Origin: Gelidibacter mesophilus DSM 14095
GTDB lineage: Bacteria > Bacteroidota > Bacteroidia > Flavobacteriales > Flavobacteriaceae
DNA length: 64,000 bases
Assembly: GCF_000423005.1 (NCBI RefSeq)
Contig: NZ_KE383968.1
Span: 329,482 to 393,481 of the forward strand
Direction of reading: 5' to 3'
Position numbers and translations under genes: made by a program. Below, piece by piece: positions 27,004 through 36,986 of this stretch. How positions within the stretch are numbered: the stretch's first letter is position 1; each line of letters begins with the position of its first letter. The notes under the pieces were generated by a model. That model had not been told where the DNA came from. It did not search any database and worked only from the letters and a program-made list of their open reading frames with translations.

Positions 27004-28272
27004 TCAATTATACTTCTTAAAGATAATACATGCGTTCACATCACCAAAGCCAAAACTTGCCTTTGCCGCAATTGTTATCTCTTTTTTAATCATTTGTTTT
27101 GGAATTTTCTCATCTGAAATCAACTCCAAAATTCCTGGATGCACATCTTCGCAATTGAGGTTTGGAAACACAAATTGATCTTTCAACTGTAAAACCGTGG
27201 CCACACTTTCGATACTTCCAGCAGCAGCCAAACAATGGCCTACCATCGATTTCAACGAATTAATATAGGGGAAATCAGAACCTCTTCGATCCAACGCCTG
27301 TACCCAATTTTCAATTTCGAGACTGTCTTTTGAAGTGGCCGTTAAATGACCATTGATAGTGTCGATGGCATTGGCATTAATTCCAGAATTTTTAAGTGCT
27401 TCCAAAATGCAACGTTGCACTGCTTCAGGGTTGGGCGCCGTTAAAGTGCCACCATTTCGTTGTCCGCCAGAATTGATATGACCGCCCAAAACCTCCGCAT
27501 AAATTGTTGCACCACGCTCTAAGGCAGATTCCAGAGATTCCAAAACCAATGCTCCTGCACCACTGCCAGGCACAAATCCACTGGCACTTGTGCTCATGGG
27601 CCGCGATCCTTCTTCCGGTGCATCGTTATGTTTGTAAGTCATCACGCGCATCGCATCAAAACCTCCCCAAATATAGGCACCATCATCACTGCAACTGCCA
27701 ACTAACATGCGTTTAGCCTGTCCGCGTTTTATACGTTCATAGCCCATTAATAGCGCTTCCGTTCCGGTGGTACACGCCGATGAATTAGTCGTCACTTGAT
27801 TTCCCAAGCCCAAAATACCACCAAGATAGGCGCTGATGCCACTGGCCATAGTTTGCAGCACCACGGTACTTCCCAAACGTTTGACCTCGCCAGCATCCAA
27901 TTTATAAATGGCCTCTCTAAACTTTTCAACACCTGAAGTTCCCGTTCCGAAAACACACCCACTATCATAATCAAGCGTACTTTCTGGGTTAATGTCAAAA
28001 CCGGCATCCTTCCAAGCATCCATTCCTGCCATACATCCATATAAGATGCCCGAACTATTAAATCCTCGGAGTTGTAATGGCGTTAAATACTCTAGCTTTT
28101 TTTCTTCTGAAACCTGAGGAATACCTCCAATGCAACAGGAAAAATTCGCATCTTCTAAATTTTGGTGAAATGTAATTCCAGAGACACCTGATTTGATAGC
28201 GTTTGTAAATGCCCCAAGTCCAACTCCATTTGGTGCAACAACACCCATTCCCGTAATAACAACTCTATTCAT
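27004..28272 (-). CDS. beta-ketoacyl-ACP synthase (FabF-like), cluster-specific
   Basis: This 422-residue KAS II-type condensing enzyme has an intact Cys-His-His triad: Cys167 in NSSACTTG, His in NGHLTATSKDS near residue 309, and His in MVGHCLAAAG near 345. It extends ACP-bound chains with malonyl-ACP. In typical FabF the second motif is AHGTST; NGHLTATS is a variant found in cluster-associated synthases. Its place between the dehydratase and ACP genes says it serves the pathway-specific acyl chain rather than primary metabolism. Confidence 0.91.
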   Translation of the reverse strand: MNRVVITGMGVVAPNGVGLGAFTNAIKSGVSGITFHQNLEDANFSCCIGGIPQVSEEKKLEYLTPLQLRGFNSSGILYGCMAGMDAWKDAGFDINPESTLDYDSGCVFGTGTSGVEKFREAIYKLDAGEVKRLGSTVVLQTMASGISAYLGGILGLGNQVTTNSSACTTGTEALLMGYERIKRGQAKRMLVGSCSDDGAYIWGGFDAMRVMTYKHNDAPEEGSRPMSTSASGFVPGSGAGALVLESLESALERGATIYAEVLGGHINSGGQRNGGTLTAPNPEAVQRCILEALKNSGINANAIDTINGHLTATSKDSLEIENWVQALDRRGSDFPYINSLKSMVGHCLAAAGSIESVATVLQLKDQFVFPNLNCEDVHPGILELISDEKIPKQMIKKEITIAAKASFGFGDVNACIIFKKYN

Positions 28273-28387
28273 GTTTACTTCCCACGAAAGTGGGAATCTT
28301 ATTAAAAGTTATAATATTATTTTCTTAAAGATATGATTGAATTTTAAAATCTTGTTCTATTAAACTCCTAGATTAACTCCGTTGAAC

Positions 28388-28867
28388 CTAAAGGTTTCCT
28401 GCTTTCCTGTCTGTCGACGACGCAGGCGCAGGAATTCTTAGCATGCCCGAAATCACCCCTCTGCACACCAATTCATTCTTCTCATTAAACATCTTTAACT
28501 TGCATTTTAATTTATTAAACCGGAACACTTCTTTTTCCGAAACCACCCTTACTTTTTCTCTTGGGAAAACCGGCAAGAAGAAATCAACTTGACTTGAGGT
28601 CATTGCTATTTGAGGTTGTAAAATTTCAGAAATTTCATCTTTCATCAGATATATTCCTAAGCAAACCACCCCTATCTGCGCCATACATTCCGTTAAAATT
28701 ACGCCTGGTGTTACGGGATGATCTTTAAAATGACCTTTATAAAAATATTCGGTTTCTTTAAAGGTATAATTTCCGGTAATGCCTTCTTCGGAAATGACAG
28801 TCAAGTCCTCTACAAAAAGGAAGGGTTTTTCGTAAGGCAATAAGGCTAAAATGTTTTTTGAGGTCAT
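28388..28867 (-). CDS. FabZ-like 3-hydroxyacyl-ACP dehydratase with repeat-derived tail
   Basis: This 159-residue hotdog-fold protein carries the FabZ active site: His46 in YKGHFKDHPVTPGV and Glu60 in VILTECMAQIG. It dehydrates 3-hydroxyacyl-ACP to trans-2-enoyl-ACP. The conserved part ends at GVISGMLR. The final 17 residues (RIPAPASSTDRKAGNL) and the stop codon lie in a dispersed repeat whose other copy is intergenic at 8603-8629, so the native C-terminus seems to have been replaced. Confidence 0.88.
   Translation of the reverse strand: MTSKNILALLPYEKPFLFVEDLTVISEEGITGNYTFKETEYFYKGHFKDHPVTPGVILTECMAQIGVVCLGIYLMKDEISEILQPQIAMTSSQVDFFLPVFPREKVRVVSEKEVFRFNKLKCKLKMFNEKNELVCRGVISGMLRIPAPASSTDRKAGNL
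28409..28436. repeat. dispersed GC-rich repeat, copy 2 (inside a coding region)
   Basis: This 28-base element aligns with 8603-8629 with few changes. It lies in the 3' end of the FabZ-like gene and encodes residues near IPAPASSTD. Confidence 0.6.
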
Positions 28868-28889
28868 CTGTTGCTTTTCAATACTTTTA

Positions 28890-30125
28890 TTAATTTCTTT
28901 TTCCCCACATTTCTGTCGGCCAGTCCAAACCTACTTTTTGAGGAGTATCATCTACAAGAATCAGATTCTCCGCGTCAAATTTAAGTTTAAGGCTCTCTTG
29001 GCCTCTGTACATAATAACCACATTAGCGTGCTCGTTGAAAATTGCAGCATCGATATTGCCTGTACTCCAATTAAAGGGCCATTCCGAAACTAAATCAGTG
29101 ATTTTTTTAGGACCTTCAGCACTTTGCATCTTGTTCCTTTTAAATGGTATTCTGACATATTGGTCTCCTTTAAAAAAATAAACATGCTTTGTTTTGGGAT
29201 TAAAAAAAGCAGCATCCAGATGTCCTTGTCTCCAATAATCTGACAGATTCGAAAATAAGTTATTCAACGATTTAGGATAACCGTTTTCAATTGTAGACGA
29301 ACCTGGTTGTAACGCTATAAATTGTTGGTCTTTAAATAGATAAATTAAATTTTCAAAGGTATTAAAATAGGAAGCATCTATATTTGACTTCCAGATTTCG
29401 GGTAAGTCACTGAGCTCTTCTGATATTGTTGAATAAGCAGTAGTGGAATCCTTGGTTTTAGCCATGATATCTCTAAGGAAAAGGCTTTGAAGGTTTTGAT
29501 CTTGCTTTTTACCCGAGGTTTCCATAGTGTAGGCAGCGTCAACCTTTGGCCAAAGCACAGATTTACAATAATTAGAATTATTTATACAGTTTTCATAAAT
29601 GGCACCGTAATCCGTTTTATTATCCGGTTTGGGAATAATACTGCCCTCTATCACATATTTTGAATTGACAAGATCTTTATCGCTAAAACACCCTGAAACG
29701 GACATAGCATGCCAATGACTGGAAACTACAAAAAGATAATCGCCCTCATTAATTAGTTTATTTCCATCTGAATGTCTTAAATCGCGACTATAACAATAAT
29801 TCTGAGCTGTACTTTTAGATTTTTCTTCTTTATAAATTATGTTTTCAGGAACTCCCTTTTCAATCAACACATCAGCCATTATAGTAGCTTCACAAATGCT
29901 GGAGCTATGTGCGCCACAACCGCCAGATACAATAATATAATCAACGTCTTTTTTTGAAGTGAATAGATTAAATCCAACTTCAGCACGTGCTACGGAAGTT
30001 TCTAAGTTTCCAGAGCCAAGGATGAGTAGTATCGTTTTTGAAGTATTGGTTTCATTAGTTTGACAAAATCCTGATGAGGAAAATAGAATAATTAGAATCC
30101 ATGTTTTATAAGTTATAAATCTCAT
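28890..30125 (-). CDS. DUF218 (YdcF/ElyC/SanA-like) protein fused to hemopexin-like repeats
   Basis: The protein has 411 residues. A Sec signal peptide (residues 1-21, ending SGFC-Q) is followed by a DUF218 domain, about 33-180: LILGSGNLETSVARAEVG, YIIVSGGCGAHS, EKSKSTAQNYCYSRDL and VVSSHWHAMSV. The rest holds at least three hemopexin-type blades: IDASYFNTFENLIYLFKDQQ near 251, LDAAFFNPKTKHVYFFKGDQ near 303 and IDAAIFNEHANVVIMYRGQ near 360. DUF218 proteins affect envelope or cell-wall processes; hemopexin blades bind proteins or ligands. The fusion is unusual and its secreted location makes it an odd member of a biosynthetic operon. Role unknown. Confidence 0.8.
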   Translation of the reverse strand: MRFITYKTWILIILFSSSGFCQTNETNTSKTILLILGSGNLETSVARAEVGFNLFTSKKDVDYIIVSGGCGAHSSSICEATIMADVLIEKGVPENIIYKEEKSKSTAQNYCYSRDLRHSDGNKLINEGDYLFVVSSHWHAMSVSGCFSDKDLVNSKYVIEGSIIPKPDNKTDYGAIYENCINNSNYCKSVLWPKVDAAYTMETSGKKQDQNLQSLFLRDIMAKTKDSTTAYSTISEELSDLPEIWKSNIDASYFNTFENLIYLFKDQQFIALQPGSSTIENGYPKSLNNLFSNLSDYWRQGHLDAAFFNPKTKHVYFFKGDQYVRIPFKRNKMQSAEGPKKITDLVSEWPFNWSTGNIDAAIFNEHANVVIMYRGQESLKLKFDAENLILVDDTPQKVGLDWPTEMWGKRN

Positions 30126-30167
30126 TGCTTCAAGGTATTGTAAATTTTAATCAGCAGGCTTAAGATA

Positions 30168-30965
30168 TCATGATACATGTTCTCCGCCATCCACAGGAAT
30201 CACACATCCATTGATCCAGCTTGCTTCATCCTTACTCAACAGATAAACGACGTTGGCCACATCTTCGGGAACAGTCAATCTTTTAAAAGGATTTCTTTTT
30301 AAAGTATGCTCCTTCAGTTCCTCGCTACCCGGAATCATCCGTAAAGAGGCCGTATCCGTTACACCAGCTTGAATGCAGTTGGCACGGATGCCGAAAGGTG
30401 CATATTCCAAGGCGATATTGCGGGTTATGGCTTCTAAAGTAACTTTTGCAGCCGAAACTGCTGCATAGTTTTTCCAAGCTTTGGTATTGCCTTCGCTTGT
30501 AAAACTAATGATGCGTGCATCTTCAGCAAATAATTTTGCCTCAAAAACCGCTTGGGTCCAATCGTATAAACTGATGGCCATGGCGTTGATGGTCAGATTA
30601 AAATCATCTGTATTCAAAGTAGGCTGATCCTCTGAAAACATGGGTTTTAGATTGCCTTTGGCAACACTGTGCACCAAGGTGCGAATACTCCCATTTTCTC
30701 CTAAATGGGTTTTTAATTCAGCAAGCATCTCGTTTCGTTTCTCCACTTTAAAAGCATCGGCATTAAAACCAACAAATTGAACACCTGAATCACGGATGTT
30801 GTCAAATTCGGCTTCAATAATGTCCTTATGAGTTCTTGGGTTACGGTGTATAATACAAATATTCATACCATGTTCTGCCAACTTTTTTGCTGTTGCCAGA
30901 CCCAATCCGCTGGAGCCTCCTAAAATGAGTGCCCAATAATTTTTATCTTGAAATTCCTTTTTCAT
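30168..30965 (-). CDS. SDR-family enoyl-ACP reductase-like/ketoreductase-like oxidoreductase
   Basis: This 265-residue SDR has the cofactor loop LGGSSGLGLATA at the N-terminus and the active site NYAAVSAAKVTLEAI with Tyr-x6-Lys, the spacing used by FabI enoyl reductases rather than the usual Tyr-x3-Lys. A VHSVAKGN motif replaces the canonical NNAG. In the cluster it would reduce enoyl- or ketoacyl-ACP. Both alternatives stay open, but FabI-type spacing favours the enoyl reductase. I start it at the ATG at 30965 (MKKEFQDKN); an in-frame ATG four codons upstream is possible. Confidence 0.82.
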   Translation of the reverse strand: MKKEFQDKNYWALILGGSSGLGLATAKKLAEHGMNICIIHRNPRTHKDIIEAEFDNIRDSGVQFVGFNADAFKVEKRNEMLAELKTHLGENGSIRTLVHSVAKGNLKPMFSEDQPTLNTDDFNLTINAMAISLYDWTQAVFEAKLFAEDARIISFTSEGNTKAWKNYAAVSAAKVTLEAITRNIALEYAPFGIRANCIQAGVTDTASLRMIPGSEELKEHTLKRNPFKRLTVPEDVANVVYLLSKDEASWINGCVIPVDGGEHVS

Positions 30966-30998
30966 AATATGTCCCATGAAAGTGGGATTCTCTTTTAA

Positions 30999-32051
30999 CT
31001 ACCATTTTAATAAAATTCGTTGTGCCGAAAATCCAGGTCCAAAACTTAACATCAATCCAACATCGCCCTTAGGTAGCTTTTGATCCATAAAGCGCTCCAA
31101 CACATAAAGCACCGTTGCACTGCTCATGTTGCCATACAATTTAAGAACTTCTTTGGTATCATCAATGTTTTTTCCAAGAGAACCGAACAGCTCTTCAACG
31201 GTTTGCACAATTTTTTTACCGCCAGGATGAAAAATAAGATGATCAACATCAGCAATGGCCATTTGGTTACGTTCTAAGAAAGGATGAACAATTTGCGGAA
31301 AATGAGTGGAAATAGTTTCTGGAACGGTTTTGTCCAAAATCATCTGTAATCCTGTATTGACCAAATTAAAACCCATCATTTGCTCAGCATCATAAAAATG
31401 ATACATGGCTTCGTCCACAATTTCCGGACCTTCTTCATCTTCATAAGAAGACAGAATTACACTAGCCGCTCCATCACCAAAAATGGCCGCACTTACAATA
31501 TTGGCCATGGAATAATCGTCGAGCTGAAACGTCGCCGTAGGAGATTCTACCGCAATAACCGCAGCGCGTTTATTGGGATTTGCCTTTAAAAAATTCTTGG
31601 CATAAATAATTCCCGAAACACCTGCCGCACAGCCCATTTCAGTAACTGGCAAACGCACAATATCTTGGCGCATTTTTAATCGGTTGATCAAATAAGCATC
31701 TAATGAAGGAATCATAATTCCGGTACAACTCACTGTAATGATATAATCGATATCCGTAGGTTGAAGTTTTGCTTTTTCGAGGGATTTCAATACTGCCTGC
31801 TCTCCTAATTTGATGACTTCTCTAGAGTAGATAGCATTTTTTTCTTCAAAGGACGTATTCAAAAAGACTTCTTCAGCATCCATAATGGAATAACGCCTAT
31901 CAACCCCAGCATTTTCAAATAACTTGATAACTTTTCTCTGAAAGCGATCGTCATGCCCCAACAACCAAACCTTTAGATAAGGAATGATATCTTTGGTTTC
32001 CCTAGTGTATTTAGGTAATTGCTTGGCAACTGCGGTTATTTTTACTTTCAT
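30999..32051 (-). CDS. type III polyketide synthase
   Basis: This 350-residue thiolase-fold homodimer of the chalcone/stilbene synthase family has an intact Cys-His-Asn triad: Cys141 in EMGCAAGV, His275 in IFHPGGKKI and Asn308 in YGNMSSATV. VSCTGIMIPSLDAYLINRL (near 108-126) is the family signature. These enzymes load an acyl starter from CoA or ACP, add malonyl-CoA units and cyclise to resorcinols, pyrones or related rings. The adjacent ACP/KS/DH set suggests a dedicated long-chain or unsaturated starter. The methyltransferase and flavoprotein genes are on its upstream side. Confidence 0.93.
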   Translation of the reverse strand: MKVKITAVAKQLPKYTRETKDIIPYLKVWLLGHDDRFQRKVIKLFENAGVDRRYSIMDAEEVFLNTSFEEKNAIYSREVIKLGEQAVLKSLEKAKLQPTDIDYIITVSCTGIMIPSLDAYLINRLKMRQDIVRLPVTEMGCAAGVSGIIYAKNFLKANPNKRAAVIAVESPTATFQLDDYSMANIVSAAIFGDGAASVILSSYEDEEGPEIVDEAMYHFYDAEQMMGFNLVNTGLQMILDKTVPETISTHFPQIVHPFLERNQMAIADVDHLIFHPGGKKIVQTVEELFGSLGKNIDDTKEVLKLYGNMSSATVLYVLERFMDQKLPKGDVGLMLSFGPGFSAQRILLKW

Positions 32052-32202
32052 CTTTGTGATACAATTTTTTAATGGAGTCTGATGACGCTGATTATTTATG
32101 ACTTAATTTTTTTGACACGGATTACTCCATTCTTATGATGATTTGGCACTGATTTCAAAATAGCATATCTTAAAGATTTTTCAAATCCCAAATACCTCAT
32201 CC

Positions 32203-32916
32203 CTAATCTTTCGCAAGAATCCACTGATAACGAAATGCCCATTTCCATTTAAGTATAAAATTGCTATTCAGTTGTTTTGATAAATTGACCAGTTCATTTC
32301 GCTTAAATCCTCTCAACACTGACGTTAATCCATCCGCAATGATCATATTATTTTTTATTGGAACTGTGATCAATTTGAACAAATAATAGGCCAACCAATG
32401 TCTGTGCAAATCATTGATCACAATGCCAATCTTTGCATTTTTCAACAGGTATGTCAATAATTCCAATAATAGCGCTTCCTTAAAATGATGAAGAAACAAA
32501 GTGGTAATAACGATATCATAATGAATGGCCTTGAATTCATCAGAAAACACATTTAGATGCCTATATTCAATATTATCGTAATCTTTTGACAATTGAGCGG
32601 CATAATCTGTCGCATTTTTATTGGCATCGATCCCAATCAACTTAAACCTATACCCCTCCTTTTTGCCGAACTTTGAAATGGTCCTTAAAATATCACCACC
32701 ACCACAACCCAGATCAATGATGGTAATAGGTTGTGATTTAGAGTGGTTTTTCAATAATAATTGAAGTCCGTTGAGTGTCACCAAATTTCCTCCAAGCAAC
32801 TTATTAATGATCGCCAACTTATCCAAGGTATCATGAAGTACGGCGCCCTCAATGGAAAAATCATCCATGATTTCTTCTGCTTCCGTTCTATATGTTGTAT
32901 TCACGAAAAAGCTCAT
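32203..32916 (-). CDS. class I SAM-dependent methyltransferase
   Basis: This 237-residue protein has SAM motif I TIIDLGCGGGDIL near residue 66, motif II LIGIDANKNATDYA and the later DIVITTLFLHHF block, as in the UbiE/UbiG-type branch. It probably C- or O-methylates the ring made by the type III PKS. It overlaps the upstream flavoprotein gene by 4 bases (ATGA), so the two are translationally coupled. Confidence 0.85.
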   Translation of the reverse strand: MSFFVNTTYRTEAEEIMDDFSIEGAVLHDTLDKLAIINKLLGGNLVTLNGLQLLLKNHSKSQPITIIDLGCGGGDILRTISKFGKKEGYRFKLIGIDANKNATDYAAQLSKDYDNIEYRHLNVFSDEFKAIHYDIVITTLFLHHFKEALLLELLTYLLKNAKIGIVINDLHRHWLAYYLFKLITVPIKNNMIIADGLTSVLRGFKRNELVNLSKQLNSNFILKWKWAFRYQWILAKD

Positions 32917-34052
32917 TTTATAATTATTGGCTTTCCATGGGTCATCTTGATAATTTGAGGCACTAAAGATGGCATTGTTTTGAGCGCAACCAGTGATAAA
33001 TTGGCCAAGATTGTGTTATCGAATAAATTGGCCACAACATGCCCAACTTTCAAGCGGTTTCTGAAAGTCTGATTCCAGGTCGTTTCATAGGATTTCTCTA
33101 ACATATCCCGCGATCCAATCTTTTCTTGGACAAAATCAACAACACGCTCTGACGCTATTTGAGCGCTTCTAATGGCCATGCTCATGCCGTTTCCACAAAG
33201 TGGATGAATCATTCCAGCGGCATCACCACACATCATGATATGCTCTTGGACCGGTTGTTTTTGCTCAAACGAAATTTGACTAATCGTTAATGGCGCTTCA
33301 AAAACAGGCACGGAGTTTTCAAAAATAGATTTCAGATACCTGTTTTTGAAAAGAACTTTCCGTTGGAATTCATCAATATCCTTATATTTTTTGAATGCTT
33401 CAAAATCAGTAATATAACAGAGATTAATGCTCTCATCTTCTACTTTAGATACTCCACAATAGCCTCCCTCAAAATTGTGCAACGCCACCAAATCTTCCGG
33501 AAAATCACCTTTAACGTGCGTTTTTACTGCAAGATAAGGCGATTTGTTCTTAATGAAATTTCGGTTCAATTTCACATCCAAGTGCGTTCTTTTACCATAG
33601 GCACCAATAACAATTTTTGAAACAAAATGACCGTTTGCCTTCGTTTCAACTTTAAAATCATCTTTTAGAAATTGCACTTCAATCACCGTATCCTGTACAG
33701 GCAATGCGCCATTTTCAATGGCTTTATTATAGAGGGCCTGATCCAAAGTGTAACGGCTAATACCAAAACCGCCTAAGGGCAAATGGGCTGTAATCAGTTT
33801 ATTATTAGTGGTTGAAATATCTAATCTTTTGATTTTTTTAGCACCCATTGCAAACACATCAATATCCAAGAATTTTAAGTATGGCAGGACCTCATTACTA
33901 ATATATTCGCCACACACTTTATGTCGAGGATAGGAATTCTTCTCGATAAGCAGTACTTTAAGGTCATGCTTTCGAAGATGGATTGCAGCGGACAAACCGG
34001 CCAATCCTCCTCCAATTATAATGACATCATAATACGATTCTGATAGTTCCAC
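32913..34052 (-). CDS. FAD-dependent oxidoreductase, geranylgeranyl-reductase-like
   Basis: This 379-residue flavoprotein of the GGR/PHBH superfamily has the FAD-binding GGGLAGLSAA (14-23), the family motif PRHKVCGEYISNEV (42-55) with Cys47, and the second FAD motif MCGDAAGMIHPLCGNGMSMA near residue 270. GGR proteins reduce isolated or polyene double bonds; the related hydroxylases oxidise aromatic rings. Here it could reduce or oxidise the polyketide. The start codon is GTG at 34052; no in-frame ATG is better. It is the first gene of the cluster. Confidence 0.84.
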   Translation of the reverse strand: MELSESYYDVIIIGGGLAGLSAAIHLRKHDLKVLLIEKNSYPRHKVCGEYISNEVLPYLKFLDIDVFAMGAKKIKRLDISTTNNKLITAHLPLGGFGISRYTLDQALYNKAIENGALPVQDTVIEVQFLKDDFKVETKANGHFVSKIVIGAYGKRTHLDVKLNRNFIKNKSPYLAVKTHVKGDFPEDLVALHNFEGGYCGVSKVEDESINLCYITDFEAFKKYKDIDEFQRKVLFKNRYLKSIFENSVPVFEAPLTISQISFEQKQPVQEHIMMCGDAAGMIHPLCGNGMSMAIRSAQIASERVVDFVQEKIGSRDMLEKSYETTWNQTFRNRLKVGHVVANLFDNTILANLSLVALKTMPSLVPQIIKMTHGKPIIIK

Positions 34053-34215
34053 AAATAGTTTGCAATTAATTTTATTAAAGATACAGCCTCCATAACAATT
34101 TAAGGGCTCTTTTTTGCATAAATTATAAACTCGTTTACTTCAAATTAGAATGCAGTTTCAATCTGAAAACTGCTATTTCCAATCTGAAGTCTTAGAAGAA
34201 AAAAGTCAATGTATC

Positions 34216-34236
34216 AAACCTTGCCAGGGTTTAAAA
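34216..34236. repeat. AGACCTG-family dispersed repeat, partial copy 4
   Basis: AAACCTTGCCAGGGTTTAAA resembles the family's core palindrome. It is in the 256-base divergent spacer before rtcB. Confidence 0.4.
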
Positions 34237-34305
34237 TAATTGTATTTTAATCAGATTAAAGAAGATTTAAAATGGTCAATTAGAAGTTGGACATAATAAA
34301 AATAG

Positions 34306-35700
<1,395 letters not shown>

Positions 35701-35715
35701 CCTGTAATGGTGTGT

Positions 35716-35736
35716 AGACCTCACAGGTTTTAAAAT
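35716..35736. repeat. AGACCTG-family dispersed repeat, copy 5
   Basis: AGACCTCACAGGTTTTAAAA is the family core, in the 60-base convergent spacer downstream of rtcB. Confidence 0.5.
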
Positions 35737-35760
35737 CCAGTGATATTTTTACAGTTTAGT

Positions 35761-36222
35761 CTATTCGACAATTTCAATTATAAATTGATGGCCCCTAAAA
35801 TCAATTTTATCGCCAACCTTCTTTCCCATCAACAATAAGCCAATGGGTGTATTTGGAGAAATGGCAAAGAACGATTGGTCGTTAACCCTCAATTGCCCTG
35901 CACTGATAGCCATAAAATAATTAGCATTTGAGGTAAAGATGAGACTTCCCAAACCTATCGTTTCAGAAAATTTTGTCACATCAATCTTGGATAAGGCCGC
36001 ATTCAATTTTTCAACCTCTGCTAACTGATGCCCCGCCTTTTCGCGTTCCAGTTGCAACATTGCCCTGCCGGTTTCGTGTTTATCGCCCGCACTACTTTTG
36101 GTTTCAGAGGTTAGGGACTCCTGAATTTCTTCAATCTGATTTTGAATTTTTAAATAACGATTCTCAACAAAAATGACACATTTTGCGTAGAGTTGCAGCT
36201 TCAGTTGGGGATCACTTTTCAT
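35761..36222 (-). CDS. GreA/GreB-like domain protein
   Basis: This 153-residue protein starts with a charged helical stretch (about 5-85), consistent with the GreA coiled coil, followed by the small GreA C-terminal domain (ISPNTPIGLLLMGKKVGDKIDF). Gre factors insert the coiled coil in the RNA polymerase secondary channel. The acidic tip residues of true GreA are not evident. I start it at the ATG at 36222, which overlaps the end of mtgA by 11 bases. Databases sometimes label this family 3-oxoacyl-ACP synthase, which the sequence does not support. Confidence 0.75.
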   Translation of the reverse strand: MKSDPQLKLQLYAKCVIFVENRYLKIQNQIEEIQESLTSETKSSAGDKHETGRAMLQLEREKAGHQLAEVEKLNAALSKIDVTKFSETIGLGSLIFTSNANYFMAISAGQLRVNDQSFFAISPNTPIGLLLMGKKVGDKIDFRGHQFIIEIVE

Positions 36223-36907
36223 CTTTGGTATCATAATTTAAAGCACCGTGGAAACTCATTTGTTTCATGATCCATAATTTGCGGCTGGCAATATAATTGG
36301 TTGGTGGATTGGCGCGATATTTTAAAGGTCTAGGCAAGATTGCTGCAATAGCTGCAGCTTCACTTTTGCTCAGTTTTGAAGCAGACTTCTTAAACCAATA
36401 TTGAGAAGCCGCTTCTGCCCCATAAATACCGTTCCCCATTTCAATACTGTTCAAATAGACTTCCATAATACGCTCCTTGGACCAAATTAATTCAATCCAA
36501 AATGTAACATAGGTTTCCATTCCTTTTCTGATCCAACTGCGCTGTGGCCATAAGAATACATTTTTAGCCGTTTGCTGACTGATAGTGCTCGCGCCTCTTA
36601 CTTTTTTACCTTTTTGATTGTTGTCATACGCTTTTTCAATAGCTTTCATATCAAAACCGCTGTGCTTCAAAAAGTTCTGATCTTCACTACAAATTACAGC
36701 CAACTGCAAATTCTTCGAAATCTCCTCTATCGTCACCCAATCATGTTTCCAAACAGTTTCTTTATTAGCCTCCTTTTGCTCAAAATAGCGAATGACCATT
36801 AAGGGTGTCGCTGGAACAGGTACCCACTTATATATAACGATGGCAATAATAGGTATGGCCAAAAACCATAAGAAAAGTTTAAAAATAAATTTAAAGAGTT
36901 TTATCAT
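36212..36907 (-). CDS. mtgA: monofunctional peptidoglycan transglycosylase (GT51)
   Basis: This glycosyltransferase family 51 enzyme polymerises lipid II into glycan strands. It is a 231-residue protein with one N-terminal membrane anchor (FKFIFKLFLWFLAIPIIAIV) and the GT51 motifs EDQNFLKHSGFD (with the catalytic Glu), RGASTISQQTAKN, RKGMETYVTFWIE and EVYLNSIEMGNGIYGAEAAS. There is no transpeptidase domain, so it is monofunctional. It is co-transcribed with the GreA-like gene, which overlaps it. Confidence 0.93.
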   Translation of the reverse strand: MIKLFKFIFKLFLWFLAIPIIAIVIYKWVPVPATPLMVIRYFEQKEANKETVWKHDWVTIEEISKNLQLAVICSEDQNFLKHSGFDMKAIEKAYDNNQKGKKVRGASTISQQTAKNVFLWPQRSWIRKGMETYVTFWIELIWSKERIMEVYLNSIEMGNGIYGAEAASQYWFKKSASKLSKSEAAAIAAILPRPLKYRANPPTNYIASRKLWIMKQMSFHGALNYDTKDEK

Positions 36908-36922
36908 ATATTTAAAAGTTTA

Positions 36923-36946
36923 ACCTACAAGGTTTTAAAACCCTGA
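36923..36946. repeat. AGACCTG-family dispersed repeat, copy 6
   Basis: ACCTACAAGGTTTTAAAACC is the family core, in the spacer between mtgA and the DAO oxidoreductase. Confidence 0.5.
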
Positions 36947-36986
36947 CGACAACAATAAATTTTGAAATTCATTCCAATTCAAAATT

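Larger units (their letters stand above)
26132..34052 (-). other. type III PKS biosynthetic gene cluster with its own FAS-like module
   Basis: Nine minus-strand genes with short gaps or overlaps run from the flavoprotein start at 34052 to the phosphopantetheinyl transferase stop at 26132. Together they encode a starter-building FAS-like set (ACP, ketosynthase, dehydratase, SDR), a type III PKS, two tailoring enzymes (methyltransferase, GGR-type flavoprotein), an ACP-activating enzyme, and one odd gene, a DUF218-hemopexin fusion. Gaps of 21-151 bases, or overlaps, separate them. The cluster boundary on the left is a convergent gene; on the right a divergent rtcB. The product is unknown. Confidence 0.8.

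Noticed and set aside
35761-36222. Label 3-oxoacyl-ACP synthase for the GreA-like protein
   Set aside because: It has no ketosynthase motif; the coiled coil plus GreA C-terminal pattern fits better.
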